From assembly GCA_900708905.1 (NCBI GenBank), contig CAADRB010000031.1:2304377-2368376 (forward strand): a stretch of DNA of 64,000 nucleotides. Direction: 5' to 3'. Shown piece after piece: positions 25,601 to 64,000 of this stretch. The notes under the pieces were generated by a model. The model had not been told where the DNA came from. It saw nothing but the letters and a program-made list of their open reading frames with translations, and searched no databases. This DNA is from Hymenolepis diminuta (Eukaryota > Platyhelminthes > Cestoda > Cyclophyllidea > Hymenolepididae). The position numbers and the translations under genes were made by a program. How positions within the stretch are numbered: position 1 is the stretch's first letter; the number at the start of each line of letters is the position of its first letter.

Positions 25601-27849
25601 TGTAGTTTGAAATAAGCCAGTTGTTAGTTCGAAACTGCTTTACTTTTTAGCGTCCTATTTATTCCTTTTACAGGTTGGTCACAGCGTCCGGCGCATAGAT
25701 CCAATTGCCACAAGTGGACTGAGTGGTTTCGAGGCCATCTCCTCATCCCTTCAATCCGCCGCCCAGACCCTCTACTACCTCCTAGATTTGGCCACATTCT
25801 TCGATCTGGCCGCATCGGGAAATCAATATCAAGCGGCGATTGATCACATGGATAGACTGAGCCTTCTGCCCACGTCAAGTGAGGAAGTGGAGACAAAAGT
25901 GGCCGCGTTTGCAACTCTCTCTGACCTTGTGCGTCGACCCCTGCCTTCTGCTGTCCTTGTACTCATGAGATGCCTGGCTTTGAAGGCGGCTTCAGCCAAA
26001 TCGGCGGAGTGCGTTCTTTCACTTCATATTCCTTTATTCTTTTTTAGTTGTCTGCTTGTCTCCTAGAATAACAAATATTGACAAAGAGGCAATGGTTCGA
26101 TGAGGTATGGTGCTTAATTTATATGGCTTAGTTGAAGTCATCTACTATCATTCGAGTTTTCTGTCCACGTTAAATGAGAAAGTATAAACCTGAAATACCT
26201 AGCTATGAGGACTGCTGCATCAAAAGCCTACATTTCTTTCTGGACCTTCGTTTCTGTGTTCTGTTGGGTTTGATCCATTTATTTGACCGTCCGGATCATT
26301 AAAGCCAATGGACCAATATGCAAATCTAATGCCTGATTTGTTTGCTGCGTGATGGTTGGAACTTTTGATCTTTCCCATTGCGTTTTTTATTTTATTGAAC
26401 AATACTGATCTTCTGTTGGGATGGCTGAAGCATATTTTAAAGCTTCCTCCGGACATGACTCATACTAGTTTCTTATTTTGAGGGAACATAGTGAAAACAT
26501 TTGATACTTGATTTATCACTGTTAAGTTGTGTTTGAGAATATTTATCTTCATATTAGTTCAGTTATTAGGCCAGTTATTACTAGTTTAGAATAAAATTCT
26601 GATGAGAAATGTAGAGCTTTTACGTAAATTTACCAGAAGAATTTCTTTACTGATATTGTAGTTTGATCCTTGAGCCGTTAATTACCACTAGAGATTAGTT
26701 TTTAGGATGGTTGGGAATATTTTTCCTGGTTGTTAGTTATTGTAGTTTCACTATTGTATAATTCGCAAACCAGTTCTAATTTGTTAGACATTCTATAAGT
26801 ATGCAACCCTGTTGGACCAAACTAAAGCAGAGTAGGCCAATAAGCCGTTGGGTTGAACGGGCTCTTTATATTCACCGGTCGTTATTGCTCCTAGTGGACA
26901 CGAGGCAAATGACCGTCTCCTCTCACCCTTTGTAACCTTTATACTTCTTAGTCTTCATTTCCACTTTTCGCATATCTTATTTTCCATATTTACTTGCCTT
27001 ATCTATATGATGCGCCTCAAAAATGACCCATTTTAATCATGCTACCCACACATCTCGAATTACGCATGTTTAAAGGTTGGGTGTCGGCAAAACTCTCATC
27101 TTTATTGCTGCAGAGAGTTTAGTTGCTATAAGTTGAGAATTTACAGCTTTTGGTAATAGCTACTATAATGACAAAGCTTCCGTTTGAACACTATTTCAGG
27201 AGGTTAATAGCTAATCTCGAGATTCATAGTCCTCAAGGTTTGGATTTTTAACGAATCTAGAGATTTTGTTACTTTCCAAGTGCGGTTTGGGTGATGCTAA
27301 TTGATATAGCCTTACGGAAGTTATGACAATGACCTGTGGTCGAAATGCAGAATCTTTTAAAGAAACAAACCCGCTTATACCGGTTATTTATTAGAAATCA
27401 GGAGATTTGTTTTTATAACAGCTTATTCCCTGTTTTTTAATAATCTTTATAATTTGCTGTTTTTAGTCATTACAAACTGGATCACCAAAATATTACTCTA
27501 TTAATGCTTTTTTACAAATAAAATGTGCATATCAACTGAAAATTATCAGAATCTTTCAGCTAGTACTCTTTTCAATTTCAGGTCACTGCTATGTTAAAAC
27601 TTAAGAGTTAACATGACTCAAAAAATCTTAATCTTTTTGACCTCTAGAGAGCGTAGTACTGCCCTGGACCGCCCACCAGTCACCTTTGGAGTTGGTCTGG
27701 GTTCTAGCGGACGCTCCCTGTGCCTGGCTGAACTTCGAGCTCGGACAAGGGCCTTGATTACCTTCGTGGGACGAATTCCACATCGTATGCCAAGTGAGGT
27801 TTACGCTCGACTCTCTCAACTTGAAATGCAACTGGCCTCAAGTACTTGA
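19630..27849 (+). CDS. NUP93: Nuclear pore complex protein NUP93
   Basis: Scaffold nucleoporin of the inner ring of the nuclear pore, homologue of yeast Nic96. Eight exons: 19630-20739, 21878-21975, 22049-22183, 22656-22843, 23785-23976, 24048-24625, 25674-26008, 27648-27849. They total 2838 nt with consistent GT-AG phases, giving 945 residues (human 819). Exon 1 (370 residues) holds the N-terminal helical region that in other species contacts the channel nucleoporins. The Nic96 alpha-solenoid follows. Diagnostic stretches are KPVWPMIYYCLRCGALSDA (about 377-395), RDPYKR (442-448), AWNQPLTYFKILCLSQQFEA, SLRCHAVHLALILRELKILL, RRLNFIRLLLLYTRKFES and, at the C-terminus, ARTRALITFVGRIPHR. Each has a clear human NUP93 counterpart. 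The extra length is mostly in exon 1 and in Ser/Gly/Ala-rich inserts. Start chosen at the first ATG, which gives the expected N-terminal helix. A consensus AATAAA follows the stop. Confidence 0.95.
24850..24935 (-). repeat. Dispersed repeat family 2, partial inverted copy
   Basis: The plus strand reads TTTGAATTTTGGACTTAGGT followed by TGTAC. This is the reverse complement of the core of copies 1 and 2 with a few substitutions. An AGAGTCTTTAAAGTAGC block lies beside it. Inside a NUP93 intron. Confidence 0.45.
26797..27060 (+). repeat. Dispersed repeat family 3, copy 2
   Basis: Matches the copy at 11.2-11.6 kb over its whole length with substitutions and small gaps. The clearest blocks are GTGGACACGAGGCAAATG, CATATTTACTTGCCTTATCT and CTACCCACAC. 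Lies in NUP93 intron 7. Confidence 0.5.
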
Positions 27850-29626
27850 GAAAAATGCCAATTGTTTGCTGCATAAGTAATGTTATGGATTTATTGTAAT
27901 AAAGTGAATTTTCTATACAATGGCTATGAAATTTTCATTTGAAGGTTTATTTGCTTAGTTGTTTGACGGTGAACTGGTTCGAACTGGCATTCTTACCAAA
28001 CTTGTTTGTGTGACAATGCTGAATAACTTTTTCAAGGCTTACAGATGAGACACACGAATGGAGTTGCGGAAGTGAGTCACTTACGCTAGAGCTTTATACT
28101 TTGATGTTGTTACAATCTACAAGCGGATATCCCAAGCTCAGAAGAAGGAAAATGGCAGTTCTTGATGATATACAAAAAATTTATCACAGTTCAATTCGTA
28201 CTATGTACGATGCATCGTAATTCTCATTTAGTTTATGTAAACAACACAAGGGACAAGCGTTATTTCAATAATAATGGGAAGTAAACATTAAACTTGTCAG
28301 GGAAAAATATTTAAATATTTTCATAGTTATACTTTCTCTTTGACGGGTGTGTTGGTTACACTTGTAGAAAGTAGTAAGTATTGAGCCATAGGTTCCACTG
28401 GTGGGACAGTAATCACTTCATTTTTACTAATTGAAATTAATGATGTGATGCTATTGGTTGTTTTGATAAACTTTTACAGAACAGTATTCACCAGGAGCGA
28501 GGTTGTCATCTATTCTGTTTGAAAAATGAAACATTTAAAAGTTCGCCGAGAAGTCCCAAATTGCAACTTATGTGCTTTTTCCGGAACAGTCAGCAAATCA
28601 ATTTTTTGGGCGCAATTAATTACCAATTAGTAAAGCCAAGCTTTCTAAATAAATATTTTAAATTATAGATCTGAGTATTTGCTACTTTATAACAAGAGAT
28701 ACAAATGAACTCGTCGGTGATTAATATCATTTTTTAATAATGCTTTCCAAACACTCAGTTGTCAACCACACACTAAGAGATTCAGTCTTTCCTGCAACAA
28801 CATTACATATGCCGTTGTCCGTGAATCACTTCTGAATATTTGCTAAAAGTGACCATCGTATCTTCTTATAAATGATTAAAGTACTCTTCAGAATTCTCTT
28901 GATAGGAAAATTAATTTAGGGATTAATCTGGTAATGGAGGTTAAACCGATACCCATTCCTCCACCTCATAACCCTCCTAGCAAAATCAGTACTACTTATT
29001 AAAATAAGTAGCAGCAAAAATGATAACTCGCGCAGTTTCTCGTATTACATATGTATGTATAATTCACACGTATATTTAATAATGTGACAGAAAATAGCAT
29101 AGTAGATTAGAATATAGGGGTCAGAGAGAGGGGTGGATTGAGTTGAGAGGGTTTTTAGTAGTAGATATCGTTACACGTACACACACAACTACAGCTACTT
29201 CAATCTGTACATTGCTCACTCACGGCAAGACATTGGATTCTCACTCTCACGTTTTGTTTATGAATAAAGTCATCGCCATATAGTGATCTCATTGTCATTG
29301 TAGCATCGATTTGTTAGAGAGAGAGAAATAAGTACTGCTTTAAGAGAGACAGAACGCAAAATAAGGTTGTGCGTTATCTGGGAAAGGGGGCCATAAGAGA
29401 CACAGACGATCGAAAGGCAAGATGCAGGCTACTTTCAGTTGGCTTTAAAAGGCGGTGATAGGCGGGTTGGGGGCTATCTTTAAGATAATGAAAATAGATT
29501 TTGGGAGAGATGCAGAGGCGGAAGTGACTGAAAATACGCGATACTAACAAATAATAACACACGCTTTAATAAAGATGTGGCTTTGGAAGGAGATGTAGTC
29601 GGGTAAAGTAGGGGCAGGGGTTAGGA
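27850..29626. other. Convergent intergenic region between NUP93 and PKG
   Basis: About 1.8 kb that must contain both 3' ends. The part from about 29.1 kb on is less AT-rich, with purine-rich stretches, and is probably PKG 3' UTR on the minus strand. No open frame of interest was seen. Confidence 0.5.
27898..27903 (+). terminator. Poly(A) signal of NUP93
   Basis: AATAAA 49 bp after the NUP93 stop codon, in the right position for cleavage and polyadenylation. Confidence 0.7.
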
Positions 29627-58427
<28,801 letters not shown>

Positions 58428-58832
58428 CTGAAACAGATAATAAAGACATTTCAACAAAAATTCCTTTATTCATTTTATTAAACTGCTAATCAAGTAGAAA
58501 AATGGAGGCGAAGATTCTGAACTCTTTCTTAATGGATAAAGCATTAAAGGTAACATAAATGCAATAATATTCAAGCAGTAGTATTTCACACAAAACAATA
58601 GCCTCAAGTTAAACTAGTTATATTCAGTAATGTCTTTAGAACAAGTTTGTGAATTCGACTTAACATTTACTATTATAAAACTTTTAAACATGTTCGAAAA
58701 AAACAAAATGCTTCATTTTTCGCAAATTAAAATAAGCTAAACATTTTGTTCAATTTTTTTCTTAAAACAATATCATTTATAAATAATAGTAAAAATCAAC
58801 AAAAGATATTTGATAATTTGCTTATATTTTGC
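58428..58832. other. PKG upstream intron, to the assembly gap
   Basis: AT-rich DNA with no exon seen. It is upstream of the first PKG exon found. Confidence 0.5.
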
Positions 58833-59346
58833 NNNNNNNNNNNNNNNNNNNNNNNNNNNNNNNNNNNNNNNNNNNNNNNNNNNNNNNNNNNNNNNNNNNN
58901 NNNNNNNNNNNNNNNNNNNNNNNNNNNNNNNNNNNNNNNNNNNNNNNNNNNNNNNNNNNNNNNNNNNNNNNNNNNNNNNNNNNNNNNNNNNNNNNNNNNN
59001 NNNNNNNNNNNNNNNNNNNNNNNNNNNNNNNNNNNNNNNNNNNNNNNNNNNNNNNNNNNNNNNNNNNNNNNNNNNNNNNNNNNNNNNNNNNNNNNNNNNN
59101 NNNNNNNNNNNNNNNNNNNNNNNNNNNNNNNNNNNNNNNNNNNNNNNNNNNNNNNNNNNNNNNNNNNNNNNNNNNNNNNNNNNNNNNNNNNNNNNNNNNN
59201 NNNNNNNNNNNNNNNNNNNNNNNNNNNNNNNNNNNNNNNNNNNNNNNNNNNNNNNNNNNNNNNNNNNNNNNNNNNNNNNNNNNNNNNNNNNNNNNNNNNN
59301 NNNNNNNNNNNNNNNNNNNNNNNNNNNNNNNNNNNNNNNNNNNNNN
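58833..59346. other. Assembly gap (514 Ns)
   Basis: A run of N only. Open frames that cross it are artefacts. It lies where the preceding PKG exon could be. Confidence 0.98.
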
Positions 59347-62300
59347 ACTAAGCTTATACAAACTTTTGGTAAGAGTATTGGATAAGAACCACCACACAAC
59401 CTTAAGAATTCGTGAAATGCCACATATTTCACAAACTAGATTTATTTTGTTTGATATTAGGAGAAATCTTACATCCCAAATTACTCAAGATGGAAAAACG
59501 GATTGTTATACCACCTCCACCTTCATTACTACAGAGCGCTTAACTTTTATATTTGCTGAAATTTGTATCGTTAACTTGGAAAAATACTATTCACTGAAGA
59601 TGAATATTTGGACTCATTTCATTGAGCTAGGGTATGATCAGATGCATCATAAGGAGGGCAGACGTGTGAGCATAATTCCTAAAAGATATCTACTGGTATA
59701 TCATCGTAAGAGGCAGGAATTCTGAATTAGTATGTCTTTATCAAGATATGTCTCAAGGCCATTAAATGAGAAGCAGAGATTGATAATATATAGTCATGTC
59801 ATTCATCAAATTTGTGCTAATGAGCTTGAAACTCGTAAATTCTGATCTTGAAGGCTAGTTAACCATTATGCCATTAAAAATATGCATCTATTGGTAATTA
59901 GGTCTGTAAATTGAAATTATTTGTACATACTTGATTTGTTGAAAGGCCAATGACACAAAGTTCCTGGATCGAAATCCTTCGATTTCACTCCTTTCTGCCT
60001 TTCGTGAAAAATGAACACATTTATGTCCAACGAACCCTAATTGACCAAAATTGATCAAACTTTCCTAATACAACATTATCAAGTCCAAGACGCCGACATT
60101 ATGGATCGTGCTGTTGAAAAGGACACGGAGAGTTAAATCAGTTGAGGTATATATTTGACCTTAGCATAGACTTAAAAGATGCACATCTTGGATCATTACG
60201 TCTTTCTCAAGATAAGTTCAATACAAAACAGAGAAATAGCATTCTGAACCTCTCCAAGGAAAAATTCGCATTCTGTCACCACTTATTGGCCAATATTAGC
60301 TTTTACACTTAGTCAAGGCGTTAGCTGATTGTTCATCGACAAATTTCAAACCTATGGATGATAGCTTTAAAGAAGTGTTCTTTAGCCTCTACGTCATCAA
60401 AGACGGCCCATATTTCGTTTTAGCTAATCCGGCTCGTTCAGATTATTCAAACAAGCCTGATGCTTTCAAAGACCTAACAGCATGACGAGAGCGCCCAAGT
60501 CCCCACCCATGTGTACACAAAATTTTCGTAGGCAGAATGAATCTCTCGTTCTTGTTCTTCAATGAAAATGGGTGCGGCCAGGTAAATCATTATGCAATTT
60601 GGTTTGTTAGTTGTTATAGAATTATGAGAGGGGTAAAGGCTGCTACTACAGTTGCTGTTGCTACGGTTTCCGTCAAGCGCACACGAATACAAGCATATAT
60701 ACTGGTGTCCAGACGCAAAAACGATCTCGCACTTTAATAAATCTCTTTCGAATACACGTATAGCATCATCTGTGTTGTATTTGGAGCGCGCAAACAAACT
60801 GAATGTCATATTCGCATAACTAGGCATATCCGATAACCACTCCGGAACTTGTAGCTAGAAGAGGCCTATTGCCATGGTATATAACTAAACTGCTCACACT
60901 CACACCATAGAAATAACCTAGAAGAGCAAAAAATTTCGGTGGAATAGGCTCCTATTTAAGAAGTTAAATCAAATAACAACATTTATCTAGTTAAGATCTG
61001 AATTAAAAACCGGATAAACCATTAGCGTAAAGAAATTGGTAACACAACCACTCTTCCATGTTTTTGCTATCGAATGTAGGCCTTTTGGTATGATCTTGGT
61101 GAAGTGCAAAATAAAGAAAAACAATATTCATTAAATAAATGCCTCCATATAGACTCCAGGGGTAATTAACAAAATGTCAAAGCTGCAGAAACAATCAAAC
61201 TCCAAACTCCTTTTGTCCACATCGTGCCAAAGAAAACATTCACAGAACAATCAAATTACTCTAAGCTGATCTCGCATTATCACCAATGACGAAGCAAACA
61301 TTGATATTATTTTTGATCATGGGGAAGAATCATAGCCTGAGAGACTGCAAGCATAAAACGAATAGGAATGGTAAGTAAGAAAGGGTAAGACATTTTGGGA
61401 AATTACAAGAGCTATGCCTTAGCTGAATCCAGGAATCATACAAGTATTCGTGCTTTACCTCGGACATAGCAGGAAGGACTGCTATTAAAAAGTCAAGACT
61501 TGATGGTCTGATGCTTAGATTCTTGAATAGAGCTCATAGGACTCCGATTCGATTAGTTTTGGCACACTTGAAATACGTCCACAAGCTCTATCCTCCCAGC
61601 AGTGAATTATCGACTATCAGATTTTTACACTCACACCTGGGAATGCAATATCATAATTGTTGCAATTATTGACTGCACAGATAGTCAATCAATTTCCTTA
61701 TCTAATGCTGCATATAAAGAATCGTAACTTTAGAGTAAGGGAGATCAATACTGTCGTGGATTTAAATGCTCTCTATACTCTCTTTTTCCAGGTCTGGATC
61801 GTGAGAAGCAAGGTAGTCAATAGACGATATAAAAGCCAATTCTTGCTAAGGTAACGACAAGTGCACTTGAACTCAACATTCGGCAGAATCTTATTTGTCT
61901 GATAGAACATGTTCCTAGCGTTCAGATTAGAGTTCACACTCTCGGTATAAGCTTTCGTAAATATTCCCGATATGATGAATCATATACAATGATTGACAAC
62001 AATCTTAAATTCCGCCTAAATTTCAGGCAATAAATAAAAGTGGGTTTGTTTCCAAATAAATGCCTTCCATTGATAGTGAAGTATTTTAAAATTGGCGAAC
62101 AAAACATGTAAGAAATGAAAAATAAAAAATATATTTTACAAAAATTTCAGAATATTTTTCTATTACAAGAGTTCAAATGCAACCTAACAGTAAAAAATAT
62201 TGAACTGTGAATTGGGAAATGTGGTTGAACAACAATAATTAATAAATAGTTAAACATACTTATTTTCTTTAATAAAATGAAAAAATCGTTCAGACCATAT

Positions 62301-64000
62301 TTTAAAACAAACCTAAAAAGAAAATCCTTGATTAACTTAGAGAGGTTACACAAAATTTCGGATTCAAATTCCACTCCGACCTACACCATCGTAATAAAAG
62401 AAAAAGGTCTTAAATATAGGGTTTATTTAACTTATCCCATTGTGCATGGAAATAGATTTAAAGTCTGCCTAAATCAAGGCTTTCAAGAGTAAAGCTCTTC
62501 ATGACGGGGTAATTTTATTTTGAAAATGCTGATTTTGGAAACTCATAAAATCCCAATTTACTTTATTGATTTTATGCAGACTAGGCTTAGACACTAAAAA
62601 ACTACCTATTATCAAATTACATATGGTTTATTTAAAAAATTCTACCCAGTATCATCTAGGCGCTTTTAGCAGTCTTGGAATAAAAATTTATGGAGATGGC
62701 ATGACAAACCAATCAATTTAAGCAACTACTTCATAAGCTCTGAACATCGCAGGCTCGATATCATCCGGAGTGCTTAAGAGCAAATCATGAAATCCTACCT
62801 TTTGGAAATTATTCAGTAAGATATACCTATTATGAAGCTGCATACAGTCAACTTAGAACGGAACTTAAGAGAGTTTCCCCCGCATCTCCATTACGTCAAC
62901 TAGTAATGATTTACATTTATTAACTACTTTTCAGCTTAAATGAAAGGAATGTTAAAAAAAAACAATTTCGAGAATTCCCACTCCAATAAAAATAAAATTA
63001 CGTTAAATATTGACTAATATATTATTTCCAGTAATTTTGCGGAAATTACACTGAAAGAAAAACTATGTTGCCTAACATGTATGTTATGCAATATCAGGCA
63101 GTAATCGAATGGTTGCGCCATATAATACCTAATAAGGGGAGAAGAAAGTAAAATTAAAGGTTTAAAACCTAATTGCCACACCAAAGTAACAAGGTAAGGG
63201 CTTAAACTTTTTCACTTCCAATGTCCCTCTTCTAGGTCTTTCTACTTTAATGTGTTTTGATATTAATGTTTCCACATTAAAACCTTTTCCAAAAAACTTG
63301 ACTATAAAAGATGAACTTTTAAAAGATTTTCTCTAAATCTTTCTAGCAGAATTAATCCAATTTAGAAATATGACTCGTTAACAGAAGTGCAAAGACAAGC
63401 TAGACGCCTGAGTGGGGATTTCGGCTGAAACTGGTTCACACCACAATATATTCAAACATGAAATAAAATGTGCAGTTGGCTTATATTCAGTGATCTTCTT
63501 TTGAAGCTACTGAAGTAGAAAGAATGAAATATAGTGCAAATTCGATCACCGGTTGTATAATACTTGAACTGAAATGAACATTTAAATTTGCACGAACATT
63601 TCCAGTTGGTTTAAATTGATAATCTCTAGCCACTTGAACTACGTGAAGCTTACTTGAAAGCACCAATCACTATCATAATTTGTGTTTATCTCGCCATTCC
63701 ATATATACATATATATTTGCCGCAAATCTACAATTCATAAACCTCTGCTTATGCCAATTAATCGTTCCGTAATCGTAAAACAGAAATTATTTCAAACATC
63801 CAAACAGAAAAAAATTTAACGTTTTACCCTTTTTTAAAGAAACCAAAACGAACATTAGAAATTTGTGATTCTACAGTTTGATATGCACTTAAAACAATTC
63901 AAACCTAAGTTCCAACCAAAATTTTCATCTTTAGAAATCTCATGGAGAAAATATCTTGAGAACAACAAGGTATCAACCACAAATTGACCTGTGAAAAAAT
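59347..64000. other. Unassigned DNA right of the gap
   Basis: No recognisable exon was found. It may be intron or 5' region of PKG. Two open stretches stand out, 59347-59728 (plus) and 60474-60827 (minus); neither has a domain I recognise. A third is at 62277-62492 (plus). A search of the minus strand for the first half of cGMP site A (IIKEG-type motif) was negative by eye. Confidence 0.5.

Noticed and set aside
58746..59725. Long open frames across 58.7-59.7 kb on both strands
   Set aside because: They exist only because Ns contain no stop codons. Only the real sequence after 59346 was considered.

Overview
The window is eukaryotic nuclear DNA. Its coding sequence is split by GT-AG introns of 31 bp to several kb, it is very AT-rich outside exons, and it has dispersed repeats and one block of Ns. 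Two ultra-short introns (31 and 39 bp) at the 5' end of one gene, larger introns elsewhere, low GC and short spacing between genes fit a parasitic flatworm, most likely a tapeworm. That placement is inference; no species-specific marker was identified.

Layout. (1) About 2.67-4.10 kb, minus strand: five exons of an ethanolaminephosphotransferase of the EPT1/SELENOI type. Its C-terminal exon or exons were not found to the left. (2) 7.12-18.46 kb, plus strand: a complete seven-exon gene for a 535-residue protein with an SR-rich N-terminus, a WW domain and a C-terminal SRI domain. This is the C-terminal module of SETD2, but no SET domain is encoded here. (3) 19.63-27.85 kb, plus strand: a complete eight-exon gene for the nuclear pore scaffold protein NUP93 (945 residues). 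(4) 29.63-58.43 kb, minus strand: fifteen exons of a cGMP-dependent protein kinase (PKG), which keep one reading frame from the middle of the first cGMP-binding domain to the stop codon. The N-terminal exons lie in or beyond the assembly gap (58,833-59,346) or outside the window. From 58.4 kb to the end no gene could be recognised.

EPT1 and the WW-SRI gene are divergent, the WW-SRI gene and NUP93 are tandem, and NUP93 and PKG are convergent. The four genes belong to unrelated pathways: phospholipid synthesis in the ER, transcription-coupled chromatin work in the nucleus, nuclear pore structure, and cGMP signalling. They are not an operon of related functions.

The points most worth a second look are: the SETD2-like WW-SRI protein without a SET domain; two introns that appear to use GC donors; a dispersed tRNA-like short repeat in at least nine copies on both strands; and three features of the PKG, namely a long Ser/Gly-rich linker before the kinase, a Leu gatekeeper, and a Cys immediately before DFG. 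I found no convincing new multi-gene system.
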